From Planctomycetota bacterium (lineage in GTDB: Bacteria; Planctomycetota; Phycisphaerae; WQYP01): a stretch of 35,996 nt of DNA. Position 1 is the first letter of the stretch. Each line of letters starts with the position of its first letter. The stretch is from NCBI GenBank assembly GCA_021851715.1, contig JAJZCR010000036.1, forward strand, positions 1 through 35,996, written 5' to 3'. Positions 16,581 to 24,740 of the stretch are shown here, piece by piece. Below the pieces are notes generated by a model. The model was not told the origin of the DNA. It ran no database searches and saw only the letters and a list, made by a program, of their open reading frames with translations. Position numbers and translations under genes: made by a program.

Positions 16581-18859
16581 ACCGTCGCTCCGGTGCGTGT
16601 CCCCGCCGCGCCAGGCGGCCGCGATTCGGCGGCCCGCTGATATCGGGAAAAGGCGCGGGCCAGCAAAGCCTCCGCAATCAGCGCCAGCAGCGCCGCCAGC
16701 AACAGGTTATGCCCGGCATTGCCGGCCTGGCTGATGCCGGTTTTCGACCGCCGCGCCAGGGTTGCTGGATTTTCAATAATATCCCGCGGCTTAAGACCCA
16801 AAATGGCCGCCACCTGCACGGGCGAAAGATGCCGGATGTTGGCATCCGCAGGGTCCACGTTGGCCGCCACCATGGGCAATTCACTGCTGGCCGGACCATA
16901 CAGCCCCGCGTAGCGCAGGGGACCGCCTGCGAGTCGCTGGCGTCCGCCCAGCGTAAGAATATGCGGATTCAATGTGGTTTTATTCGGGCCAAACCATGCT
17001 CCGGCATACGCCGGTTTCACCGCCAGATCGAAGGTGCGCCCCACCAGCAGGTTGCGGGACATATCTTGCCGCGGTAACGTCTGAAACAACAATTCGTAAT
17101 TGAAGGGCAGCCAGGATGGCTCGGCGGGAAAATCAGTCCAGCGCGTGTTGGCCGTGGTGGCCCACAACACTACCGCGCCCTGCCCCTTTCGCCGCACGAC
17201 CACCGCCGGTCGGCCGGAGGTGAATTGCAGCAGCACCCTTGCCCCCACACCTTTCAGCGGCGTCAGCGAGACATATCGCCGGGTCCGCACCGACGCCAAT
17301 CCCACATGCAGACCGCTGTGCTGGGCCGCTAAAAATGGAGCCGTGATGGCATTAAGACTTTGCGTTAAGTCGAAATTCACCGCGCCTTTTTGGCCGTGAG
17401 CCGCCGACCCGCGCCGCTGGCCCATCATCTTGCCAAGATCGGCCGGCAGCAAGCCCGCCGGCGAGGCCCCGAGTGCCGCATTCCAATGCTGCGCATCTGT
17501 GCGCGGGCCGGGAAATATGATCAACAGGCCGCCCGCGTTAACCCATGCCGCAAGCCTCCGGGCCGTGGCCTTGCGCGGTGCCGCGGTGTCGCTGAGCACC
17601 ACCACGCGGTACCGGCGCAGCGCCGTGGTGGAAAGTTCCAGTTCACCGATTACCTCCGGCGCAAAAAAGCTATCCGCGCCGTTGGGTGCCAGGGCCGCAG
17701 CCAGCCAGGTGGTGGAACCCAGTTTTTCCAGCGAAGGTTCCGCCGGGGAACCGTCCACCAGCAGGATGGGCACATGATTAATGGCATTGACGATCAAGTG
17801 CCGGGTGTTATCCACAGGCAACATATCCGCCGGTATCCGCGCGGTAATCAAATGGGTGCCCGGCACGGAAATCTGGCTGGTGAGGGTAAAGGTGAAGCGG
17901 CGTCGCCGGCCCGAACCCAGATGCGGCACCACTTCTTTTCCAGCACGTACATTGTCCAGATAGAATTGCACCGGAATCTGGGCCTGCGCCTGCGGCCCGC
18001 TGTTGTACAGCGTGCATTCAACGTCAATGGGTTTATCCACCAACGTTACGGGGCGCGTAGTTTTTAAGGACACCATAGCCGTATTGGACTGCCCCGGCCG
18101 GCCCACATCCGCCACGCGCACATGCACTCCAGCGGACCGGAGCTGGCGCACCAGGCCGGCGAGTTGATGGTTGATTTCCGGCGGCGCGCCCGGCGCGGAC
18201 TGATAGAAGTCGGCTGCGGCACAATCGGTCAGCAGCACCACCCGGCTGGAGGCCGTCCGGTGGGACACCGATTTCAGGGCTTGCAGCGCCTGCTGCAGAC
18301 CACCGGCAAGGTCGGCTGCGGCATCTGATAATTTTCGCCCCCGCACCAGTCGAATTAACAGCGACTGGTCCAGCGTCGGCTTGGAAACCAGGGGGCGGCC
18401 CAGCACCGAGGCCGGTACAATCGCCACCCGATTACCGCCTGATAAACCTTTCAGCCACGTCAGCAAGACCCGACGCGAGCGATGAAAATTGGACCCGCCC
18501 TGCCGCGGCTGAAAGCCCATCGGATAAGCGTCGTCCCAGACCACCACGGTGCTGCGGCCGGATGCCCCCAGGACATGGGCCAACAGCGAACTGTTAAAGG
18601 TAAATTGTGCAATCGCCGCCGCCAGCAGCAGCAGGGCCAGGCAACGCAGCAGCAGCAGCAGCCAGCGCTGAAATTTCAGCCGGCGGGCGTTGCGCCGCAT
18701 GGCCGCGAGCAAAAACTCCATCGCGGCCCAGCGATGAATGCGGAATTTCCGCCGGTTTAACAGGTGTATCACAATCGGCACGGAGGTGGCCGCGGCACCT
18801 GCGGCAAAGAGCCACGGCGTGACAAATGGTAAAAACGCCAGAGTTAATTGCATTGCCAT
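16577..18859 (-). CDS. BatA-like aerotolerance N-terminal domain / VWA-like membrane protein
   Basis: About 760 residues. The N-terminus has the BatA signature: a hydrophobic helix, HLLNRRKFR, then WAAMEFLLAA and a second membrane helix (about 65-85). A VWA-like domain follows at TVVVWDDAYPMGF; the MIDAS DxSxS reads D109-D-A-Y-P, so both serines are lost and metal binding is doubtful. A later region (PILLVDGSPAEPSLEK, then RVVVLSDTA and GGLLIIFPGP) resembles a second Rossmann-like or amidotransferase-like fold, and a C-terminal helix (about 725-745) re-enters the membrane. The start at 18859 follows GAGGAAA and removes 32 unlikely residues. It lies 132 bases after the DUF58 stop. Confidence 0.8.
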   Translation of the reverse strand: MAMQLTLAFLPFVTPWLFAAGAAATSVPIVIHLLNRRKFRIHRWAAMEFLLAAMRRNARRLKFQRWLLLLLRCLALLLLAAAIAQFTFNSSLLAHVLGASGRSTVVVWDDAYPMGFQPRQGGSNFHRSRRVLLTWLKGLSGGNRVAIVPASVLGRPLVSKPTLDQSLLIRLVRGRKLSDAAADLAGGLQQALQALKSVSHRTASSRVVLLTDCAAADFYQSAPGAPPEINHQLAGLVRQLRSAGVHVRVADVGRPGQSNTAMVSLKTTRPVTLVDKPIDVECTLYNSGPQAQAQIPVQFYLDNVRAGKEVVPHLGSGRRRRFTFTLTSQISVPGTHLITARIPADMLPVDNTRHLIVNAINHVPILLVDGSPAEPSLEKLGSTTWLAAALAPNGADSFFAPEVIGELELSTTALRRYRVVVLSDTAAPRKATARRLAAWVNAGGLLIIFPGPRTDAQHWNAALGASPAGLLPADLGKMMGQRRGSAAHGQKGAVNFDLTQSLNAITAPFLAAQHSGLHVGLASVRTRRYVSLTPLKGVGARVLLQFTSGRPAVVVRRKGQGAVVLWATTANTRWTDFPAEPSWLPFNYELLFQTLPRQDMSRNLLVGRTFDLAVKPAYAGAWFGPNKTTLNPHILTLGGRQRLAGGPLRYAGLYGPASSELPMVAANVDPADANIRHLSPVQVAAILGLKPRDIIENPATLARRSKTGISQAGNAGHNLLLAALLALIAEALLARAFSRYQRAAESRPPGAAGTRTGATV

Positions 18860-18991
18860 AATTTCCTCATGCCGCGAGCCCGCATGCCCTATTGCCGGCT
18901 GCTGCCCCCTCCAGCCGCGGCCAACACCCACTGTCCAACACGCCCCGCTTTCCACTTGGGCTTCGCCGCCGTTGCCCTTCGGCCCGGCCGC

Positions 18992-19942
18992 TTATTTCAT
19001 TCGCGCCGCCCGCGTGGCCAAAAAGCCCGGCAGCGATACATCCAGCGGCACACTGGTATCCACCTGTACAAAATCCACGCGCAGTTTGTGGCACGCCTCG
19101 CGAATCATGGCTCCGTGCTTCGCAAATTCCTCCAGGTACGCCTGCTGCAATGCCTGCGGCTCCACCACCAGCTCTGCGGGCACTTCCATGCCCCGGAACA
19201 TCGTCGTGGTTTCGAAGGGAAACGTGATTTCATCGTGATCCAGCACCTGCAGCACAATCAAATCATGCCGCCGGTAGGACAAATGCCGCAGTCCCCGGAT
19301 AATTCCCGTCGCATCGTCAAACAAATCGCTGATTAAAATAATCAGGCTGCGATGGCGCAGTTCCTCGGCCACAGCATCCAGCACGCGGCCCGTATCCGTT
19401 TTCGCATCGCGCGTGGTGGCCGTAAGTTCGTCAATAATCGTGCGCCACTGCCGCGGCCGGTTGGACGGACGAATCAACCGCCGAAGCCGCTGGTCAAAGA
19501 CCGCCAGCCCCGCGGAGTCCTGCTGGTGCAGGGCCACGTAGGCCAGGCTCGCGGCAATGCTCACGGCATGGTCAAATTTTCGCCAGTTCGGGTTCAAGGT
19601 GCCGGCGTAGGACATCGATTCGGAAGCGTCCACCACCAGCATGACCTGCAGGTTGGTTTCTTCTTCATACTGCTTGATGTAATGCCGGTCGGTGCGCCCG
19701 AACACTTTCCAGTCAATAAATTTGATATCATCGCCGCTTACGTATGGCCGATGCTGGGCAAATTCAATGGAAAAGCCCTTGTATGGGGACCGGTGCATAC
19801 CGGTAATAAACCCTTCCACAATCAGGCGGGCGCGCAGATCCAGCGCCTGAATCTTGGCCAAGGCCCGCGGATCCAGATATTTGCGATAATCCGCGGCTTC
19901 GCTGGCACGGGCAGGTTGATTTGTCTGCACTGTATCGGGCAC
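18992..19942 (-). CDS. DUF58 domain protein (VWA-type, MoxR partner)
   Basis: A 316-residue DUF58 protein. The family signature is clear: HRPYVSGDDIKFIDWKVFGR (64-83), then RHYIKQYEEETN, then the VWA opening VVDASESM with an intact MIDAS motif D105-A-S107-E-S109. Later motifs LIILISDLFDD and RRHDLIVLQVLD fit the VWA fold. No membrane segment, so it is cytoplasmic or peripheral. DUF58 proteins are encoded beside MoxR ATPases and are thought to be their clients or adaptors. The start is GTG at 19942, as the nearby ATG at 19947 is out of frame. It is 63 bases downstream of the MoxR gene, with a hairpin in the gap. Confidence 0.92.
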   Translation of the reverse strand: MPDTVQTNQPARASEAADYRKYLDPRALAKIQALDLRARLIVEGFITGMHRSPYKGFSIEFAQHRPYVSGDDIKFIDWKVFGRTDRHYIKQYEEETNLQVMLVVDASESMSYAGTLNPNWRKFDHAVSIAASLAYVALHQQDSAGLAVFDQRLRRLIRPSNRPRQWRTIIDELTATTRDAKTDTGRVLDAVAEELRHRSLIILISDLFDDATGIIRGLRHLSYRRHDLIVLQVLDHDEITFPFETTTMFRGMEVPAELVVEPQALQQAYLEEFAKHGAMIREACHKLRVDFVQVDTSVPLDVSLPGFLATRAARMK

Positions 19943-19968
19943 GCCATCTCACTTTTTAGAAACCTGGA

Positions 19969-19983
19969 GCGGTTTGCAACCGC
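19969..19983 (-). repeat. Short stem-loop between the MoxR and DUF58 genes
   Basis: GCGGTT and AACCGC form a perfect 6-bp stem around a 3-base loop in the intergenic RNA. No U-run follows, so it is not a terminator. It could adjust the ratio of the two proteins by RNA processing or pausing, but it is short enough to be chance. Confidence 0.35.
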
Positions 19984-20005
19984 CGAAAATCCGCCTTGAC
20001 GGCGC

Positions 20006-21085
20006 TCAGAAAGCCTTCGCAAAAACCTTCGGCAATCCCGCTGCCGTCTGCTCCGCCGCCGCATCCTGCGGGGTCTGTTCAATGAGCATCCGGATGATGT
20101 CGTCCGGCTTGATGCCTTCCGCCTCGGCATTGAAGTTGGTTAAAACCCGGTGACGCAGTGTCGGATAGGCTACGCTGCGAATATCCTCTGTGCTGACATG
20201 GTACCGCCCCTGCAACAGCGCCCGCGCTTTGCCCGCCAAAATCAGATATTGCGACGCTCGCGGACCGGCACCCCAGGCCACATAATCTTTGATGAACTTG
20301 GGAACGTCCGGCTGGCTCACGCGGGTCTGCCGCGTCAACCGCAGGGCGTAGCGAATGACATGATCCGCCACCGGCACTTTGCGCACCAGTTCCTGGAGTC
20401 TTAGAACCTCCGCCGCATCCAGCACCTGCTGAATCTGCACATTGCGCGTGGCCGTGGTCAGCCGCACAATGTCGAATTCTTCCTGCTCGGTAGGATAATT
20501 CACCAGTACATTGAACATGAAGCGATCCAACTGGGCTTCCGGCAATGGATAAGTGCCTTCCTGTTCAATGGGGTTTTGCGTCGCCATCACAAAAAATGGC
20601 TCCGGCAACTGCCGCTGCACCCCGCCGGCGGTCACCTGATGTTCCTGCATGGCCTCCAGCAGAGCGGCCTGGGTTTTGGGCGGAGTTCGGTTGATTTCGT
20701 CCGCGAGCAGGGCATTAGCAAAAATCGGCCCTTTCACATAGCGCAGCCCGCGCTGGCCCGTGGCTTTGTCCTCTTCAATGACTTCCGTGCCGGTGATGTC
20801 GGACGGCATCAGATCGGGCGTAAACTGGATGCGTGTGAACGTCAGGTTTAACGCCCGCGACAAGGTGGACACCAGCAGGGTTTTTGCCAGACCCGGCACG
20901 CCGACCAGCAGGCAGTGCCCCCGGCAAAACAGCACAATCAACAGTTCCTCCATCACCTGCGACTGACCCACAATCACTTTGCCAAGTTCCTGCTTCAAAC
21001 CGGCATAGCTGGACTGAAGTTTTTTAACCGTTGCCAGTTCTTCGGGGGTAATTTGAGGCATTGCCTCGCTGACAGTATCACTCAC
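20006..21085 (-). CDS. MoxR-family AAA+ ATPase
   Basis: A 359-residue MoxR ATPase. Walker A is GVPGLAKT (62-69), Walker B ALLADEINR (D129, E130), and the MoxR sensor region is MATQNPIEQEGTYPLPEAQL (167-186). The C-terminal lid follows. MoxR proteins act as chaperone-like ATPases that mature or load metal into VWA-domain proteins, which are encoded next in this operon. The start is GTG at 21085, placed by AGGAG 8 bases upstream. It is the first gene of the operon, preceded by a promoter with a TATAAT box. Confidence 0.95.
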   Translation of the reverse strand: MSDTVSEAMPQITPEELATVKKLQSSYAGLKQELGKVIVGQSQVMEELLIVLFCRGHCLLVGVPGLAKTLLVSTLSRALNLTFTRIQFTPDLMPSDITGTEVIEEDKATGQRGLRYVKGPIFANALLADEINRTPPKTQAALLEAMQEHQVTAGGVQRQLPEPFFVMATQNPIEQEGTYPLPEAQLDRFMFNVLVNYPTEQEEFDIVRLTTATRNVQIQQVLDAAEVLRLQELVRKVPVADHVIRYALRLTRQTRVSQPDVPKFIKDYVAWGAGPRASQYLILAGKARALLQGRYHVSTEDIRSVAYPTLRHRVLTNFNAEAEGIKPDDIIRMLIEQTPQDAAAEQTAAGLPKVFAKAF

Positions 21086-21150
21086 GATGGGGACTCCTGC
21101 AAACAGGCCAATCGATCGGGCGAAACATATCGTCCGACAGGGAATTACGC

Positions 21151-21177
21151 ATTATACACTTGCATCTGTTGGTGCAA
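21151..21177 (-). promoter_or_regulatory. Promoter of the MoxR operon with an overlapping inverted repeat
   Basis: On the minus strand a perfect TATAAT (21151-21156) lies 15 bases after TTGCAC (21172-21177). The spacer is short. The bases TTGCA (21173-21177) and TGCAA (21160-21164) form an inverted repeat across the -35 and spacer, a possible operator. The leader to the GTG would be about 59 bases. Confidence 0.45.
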
Positions 21178-21207
21178 CGGCGATTTCCAGATCGCGGTTG
21201 CCTGGAA

Positions 21208-21681
21208 TCACTTCAGCGTCGGTACCAGCGGAACGCCAATCTTGCCCCGCAGGCCCCCGAACGTCGGTTCGTATAGGTAGATCGTGCCCATGTCCACCGG
21301 AATTTTACTTCCGGCCGCAACTCGCACGGTTCGGCCCGGCGGTATTCGGCTCCACTGGGCAAAGCCCTTCCGACGGATGGAAATTCCAAAGTAATTTCCG
21401 GGTGGTACCTTACGAATCGTAAAAATGCCGCCCTTGCCCGTGGTGGCGTAAAACGATAATTTCACCAAGCGCCCCCCAAGACGTTCATTGATCCAGATGG
21501 TCAAGCCTACGCCCGCAGCCAAGGCCTTTTTTGTCCTATGGACCATCAATTTACCCGTAATAACACCGCATGGTGGAGGCCCTAACACCACGGCGTTGGT
21601 CGCCCTGGCCACAGGCACCATCCAGCCCGAGAGCAGCACAGCGACAGCTAAGGCCACTAATACTTGTACCATTCTTTTCAT
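21208..21681 (-). CDS. Small secreted carboxypeptidase-regulatory-like protein, copy 1
   Basis: A 157-residue protein with a signal peptide (hydrophobic 5-20, VPVARA cleavage region). The mature part has the pattern of a carboxypeptidase regulatory-like/transthyretin-like beta domain: GVITGKL near the start, then GIFTIRKVPPGNY and a final GTIYLYEP strand. Such domains are surface or periplasmic modules; no function can be named. The start at 21681 follows AAGGA in a leader shared with copy 2. The signal peptide core AVLLSGWMVPVA is identical in the two copies, which shows tandem duplication. Confidence 0.65.
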   Translation of the reverse strand: MKRMVQVLVALAVAVLLSGWMVPVARATNAVVLGPPPCGVITGKLMVHRTKKALAAGVGLTIWINERLGGRLVKLSFYATTGKGGIFTIRKVPPGNYFGISIRRKGFAQWSRIPPGRTVRVAAGSKIPVDMGTIYLYEPTFGGLRGKIGVPLVPTLK

Positions 21682-22015
21682 GGGTTTATCCTTAGCCACC
21701 CGCCCTTTTTTACCACGGACCATTGACCCTGGCCATCCCGGCAGCGCTTACCGGTCACTTAGACGCACCAACCATGCCGGCGGTTCCAAGTCAGTACCCA
21801 AAGCCTTGAAAAACTGGCCGCTGGAAGCCTGTACCTATCCAGGCGCTCCGGCCAGGGCCTTTGTTGGCCAAGCGGAAGGAACGGCCTGGCTTGCACTCGT
21901 TCCACTGCTGTGGCGGATCTGCCTAAACCACCGGATCGCTTATTCCAGCGCTGAGACCGACCCGCCAATTCCACCGCTGGTGCAGGCCACACTTTGTCAT
22001 CACCTCATCTGACGC
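21682..22015. other. Gene-free stretch carrying the conserved leader of copy 1
   Basis: No gene is supported here. The part next to the downstream gene (21687-21804) is homologous to the leader of the next paralogue. The rest, to 22015, shows no motif; a minus-strand open frame (21759-21992) ends at an in-frame TAA inside the conserved leader and lacks recognisable domains. Confidence 0.5.
21687..21804 (-). repeat. Conserved leader, copy A (partner at 22437-22560)
   Basis: About 118 bases upstream of copy 1 match the leader of copy 2. Shared blocks include TTTATCCTTA, TTTTTTACCACGGACCAT, CGCTTACCGGTCACTT, CACCAACCATGC and CCCAAAGCC (plus-strand view). The spacing varies by small indels. It is either duplicated along with the gene or a regulatory leader kept under selection. 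Confidence 0.8.
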
Positions 22016-22432
22016 TCATTGCATAAACACCGCGCACCTGATGGTGCCAACATTGACACAGGCCGGAGACGCCGTGACCTTTACCAGCTTCCGCGAGTGG
22101 CCTTCTCCACCGCCATAACGCATCTTAAGCCGCACCGCGATTCTATAGGTACCCAGCGGAATCCTATTCACGGTAAACTGTCCATTGGCTTTAGTTTTGG
22201 TGTGAAAGATCATTGGTGCCGGCGGCACATTGCGGCTTCGGGCCGTCTTTGCATAGAGATAAATGGCCACCGCGCCGACGAAGGGTTGTTTGTTATATTC
22301 GCAAATTATTTTGCCGGTAATCCCGCCGCAGGCCGGATGACTTGTCGCCGCCGCGCTGGCCACCGGCACCATCCAGCCCGAAAGCAGCACAGCGATAACC
22401 AAGACCAATACCGTTTGCACAATTATCTTCAT
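22016..22432 (-). CDS. Small secreted carboxypeptidase-regulatory-like protein, copy 2
   Basis: A 138-residue paralogue of the gene just downstream. The signal peptide shares AVLLSGWMVPVA with copy 1, and the mature part shows the same pattern, CGGITGKI early, then GQFTVNRIPLGTYRIAV. Two cysteines (35 and 125) plus one at 44 and one at 133 could form disulfides; copy 1 has only one early Cys. The start at 22432 follows AAGGATAAACAT; a longer form to 22732 would put the conserved leader into protein and hide the signal peptide. Function unknown. Confidence 0.65.
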   Translation of the reverse strand: MKIIVQTVLVLVIAVLLSGWMVPVASAAATSHPACGGITGKIICEYNKQPFVGAVAIYLYAKTARSRNVPPAPMIFHTKTKANGQFTVNRIPLGTYRIAVRLKMRYGGGEGHSRKLVKVTASPACVNVGTIRCAVFMQ

Positions 22433-22436
22433 ATGT

Positions 22437-22560
22437 TTATCCTTATAAGTCATCTCCCATTTTTTTACCACGGACCATCTGCCCTGGCCGCGCTTACCGG
22501 TCACTTCGATGCACCAACCATGCTGGTGGTTCCCATTTTTTAGTTCCCAAAGCCGCACGA
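22437..22560 (-). repeat. Conserved leader, copy B (partner at 21687-21804)
   Basis: Matches the leader of copy 1 in order and orientation. In this copy the minus-strand frame is open through the element, while copy A has an in-frame TAA at the equivalent of a GAA codon, which argues against a conserved protein and for a duplicated leader or RNA element. Confidence 0.8.
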
Positions 22561-22673
22561 GTCCTGCCGCGGGAATGTCGTTAAATGAGCTCCAAAAGAG
22601 GCTGCAACGCCGACTTTTGCCTCCTGTACGCCGCCGGTCCTGGCTGGCCGGGCACGGAACCTTGTTCCGGTGG

Positions 22674-23669
22674 TTACACCGGCGGCACGGTAACCACGGT
22701 CTCTTTTTCCCAGGATTCAATGGCCGCTTCAATCACCAGTTGGGCCTTAAGTGCGTCTTCAGCCTTACCATCAATGTTTTCCGGGGGTGTTTTTTTCAGC
22801 AGATCATTCACCCAGGTGTCAATACGCACTTGGAACGTCTCATCGGCGTTGGTCATGCCGTCGAGATTTTCAAATACCTGGGCCTCCTTGGAATGGCGAT
22901 GATGAAATCGCAGACGCTGGCAGGCTTCTTCAATAACCACGCGTCCGCTGGACCCCACCAGTTCGCAGTTTTCCAGGCCATAGCCGATACCGGCATCGTA
23001 ACTGCCGGTGAGATGCCCGATGGTGCCGTTGGCAAATTGCACATTCACCAGCACGTTGGACCAGATATTTCGTCCCGGCCCTTTTTTAAAAAAAGCCTGC
23101 ACTTTGGCGATGTCGCCGCCAAAATAGCGCATCACATCGATGGAATGTGGATGCAGAGCCCGAATATGAAAATAAGGGCTGCTTTCATTGGGGTTGTTGA
23201 TCCACATGGTCATCTTGATGATGTTGATGTCGCCCAATCGCCCCTCGTCGAGCCAGAGTTTGGCCCGGCGGGCGGCGGGGGTAAAGCGGTGGTTCAGATT
23301 GATGGCGTAAGGCACATGTCTGGTTTTGCCCATGGCCACCATTTCCCTGGCCTGTGGGATTTCATTGGAAATGGGTTTTTCACCCAGCACGGGTATGCCC
23401 GCGGCCAGCAGTTCGACGGTGGCCTGATAATGGTCGCCGCCATTTTCTTTTCCGCCCGTGGTCATGCTTACCGCGTCAATGGGTACACCCGCAGAGAGCA
23501 TGTCCCGGATGGAACCAAAAGAGCGGCAGTCAAAAGCCTTGGCGGCGGCATCCAACCTTTCTTTGTTGATGTCGCACACCGCAAAAAGCTTGACGTTCTT
23601 ATTTTTTTGATAACATCGGGCATGGGCATAGCCAATATGGCCCATTCCAACAATCGCAACATTGAGCAT
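22674..23669 (-). CDS. Gfo/Idh/MocA-family oxidoreductase (1)
   Basis: A 331-residue NAD(P)-dependent oxidoreductase. The N-terminal Rossmann motif is VAIVGMGHIG (G8, G10, G13); the catalytic-lysine motif is GEKP (E97, K98). A C-terminal alpha/beta domain contains ALHPHSIDVMRYFGG, typical of substrate-binding His/Asp residues. Family members oxidise or rearrange sugars, inositols and related compounds; the substrate here is unknown. The start at 23669 follows AAAAAGGAG with good spacing. It is divergent from an AraC regulator, which is therefore its likely controller. No signal peptide, so cytoplasmic. Confidence 0.92.
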   Translation of the reverse strand: MLNVAIVGMGHIGYAHARCYQKNKNVKLFAVCDINKERLDAAAKAFDCRSFGSIRDMLSAGVPIDAVSMTTGGKENGGDHYQATVELLAAGIPVLGEKPISNEIPQAREMVAMGKTRHVPYAINLNHRFTPAARRAKLWLDEGRLGDINIIKMTMWINNPNESSPYFHIRALHPHSIDVMRYFGGDIAKVQAFFKKGPGRNIWSNVLVNVQFANGTIGHLTGSYDAGIGYGLENCELVGSSGRVVIEEACQRLRFHHRHSKEAQVFENLDGMTNADETFQVRIDTWVNDLLKKTPPENIDGKAEDALKAQLVIEAAIESWEKETVVTVPPV

Positions 23670-23739
23670 GAAGGCTCCTTTTTTTACTGCATTCCTGATT
23701 TCTGCACCGGCCCGGCCCACCGCCGCCGGCAGACTCCAT

Positions 23740-23768
23740 ATTATGCTTGTCCAGGGGATCATTGCCAA
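23740..23768 (-). promoter_or_regulatory. Promoter of oxidoreductase (1)
   Basis: On the minus strand TTGGCA (23763-23768), a 17-base spacer and CATAAT (23740-23745); each box differs from consensus by one base. The start of transcription should be near 23733, about 64 bases before the ATG. Its -35 box overlaps the -35 of the divergent AraC promoter. Confidence 0.6.
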
Positions 23769-23790
23769 CCGAACAGAGGCGGACTAACAT
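23762..23790 (+). promoter_or_regulatory. Promoter of the AraC-family regulator
   Basis: On the plus strand TTGCCA (23762-23767), 17 bases, TAACAT (23785-23790). The -35 box covers nearly the same bases as the -35 of the oppositely directed oxidoreductase promoter. Expected transcription start is near 23797, about 20 bases before the regulator ATG. Confidence 0.5.
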
Positions 23791-23816
23791 GAGCATGAAT
23801 TTGGATTTTTTTGCGT

Positions 23817-24740
23817 ATGGACAAAACTAAACTCAGAACCCTGGGCTGGGCGGAATCGGCCCAGCCGCCAACCGGCAGCGTGAGTGTGGTCCGTGTCAAC
23901 AATCACAACAGCACGACGTTGCACGATCACCTGTTTCACGAAATTGTTTTTATCGAGGCTGGAGCCGCGGACCATCTGACGGTCGACGGCACCCGATTGC
24001 TGCGGCCCGGCGACATCATCCTGATTCGTCCGTGGCAATGGCACGGCTATCAGAACACGCATCAGTTGAAATTGCTCAACTGTCTTATTGACCGCCGGCT
24101 GATGAACCAGTTGGCGGTTATTCTTCGCCATGATGAAAGGGCTTTTCAACTGTTTGCCCGGCCGCTGTCCCGGCCCCGTGAATCGGCCCCACTGGTGCTG
24201 CACGCCGGACCGGCGGAAGGCCGGTATTGTCTGGCTCTGCTGGAACGAATTATGACGGAAACCAGCTGCCGCCTGGCGGGATGGGAACCGATGGCCACCG
24301 GAGCACTGCTGGAATTTTTGGCGATGGCGGTGCGCTTTGATCCCCGCATTCGCCCGGTGGAAGATCTGGATATTACGGACCGGGCGCAAAAGGCGGTTTT
24401 TGACACCGCCGTGTGGCTGGAACAAAATGCCGTGGCCAAACATTCGCTGGAGCAACTGGCCCGGCGGGTAGCCCTGAGCCCCACGCATTTATCGCATGTT
24501 TTTTCGCAGCGCATGGGCATGGGCATTGTGGCCTATCGGAACCGCATTCGCATTGAAGAAGCCTGCCGCCTGCTGGCCCATACAGATTTGTCCATTACCA
24601 AGGTGGCGGCGCGGCTGGGCTATGAAGAAATCGCTTTTTTCTCACGCATGTTTCATCAACTGACCGGACAATCCCCGCGGCAATACCGGCAGGCCCGGAA
24701 TCATCCCGCGGGGGCACAATTGCCCGCGGTGGAGCCTTAG
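23817..24740 (+). CDS. AraC-family transcriptional regulator
   Basis: A 307-residue regulator. The N-terminal half is a cupin-like sugar-sensing domain (HDHLFHEIVFIEAG, then LLRPGDIILIRPWQWHGY). The C-terminal third (about 205-292) is the double helix-turn-helix, with LARRVALSPTHLSHVF, then VAARLGYEEIAFFSRMFHQL and SPRQYR, the canonical AraC ending. It probably binds its own divergent promoter region and controls the oxidoreductase. The ATG at 23817 is preferred over the in-frame TTG at 23811; no strong ribosome site is seen. Its stop overlaps the mreC stop by 4 bases on the opposite strand. Confidence 0.92.
   Translation: MDKTKLRTLGWAESAQPPTGSVSVVRVNNHNSTTLHDHLFHEIVFIEAGAADHLTVDGTRLLRPGDIILIRPWQWHGYQNTHQLKLLNCLIDRRLMNQLAVILRHDERAFQLFARPLSRPRESAPLVLHAGPAEGRYCLALLERIMTETSCRLAGWEPMATGALLEFLAMAVRFDPRIRPVEDLDITDRAQKAVFDTAVWLEQNAVAKHSLEQLARRVALSPTHLSHVFSQRMGMGIVAYRNRIRIEEACRLLAHTDLSITKVAARLGYEEIAFFSRMFHQLTGQSPRQYRQARNHPAGAQLPAVEP

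Noticed and set aside
22509..23792. 427-codon plus-strand frame opposite oxidoreductase (1)
   Set aside because: Antisense to a clear Gfo/Idh/MocA protein; composition is that of a shadow frame.
23790..23831. Short plus-strand frame of 13 codons before the AraC gene, considered as a leader peptide
   Set aside because: It starts within the predicted -10 box, upstream of the expected transcription start, so it would not be in the mRNA.
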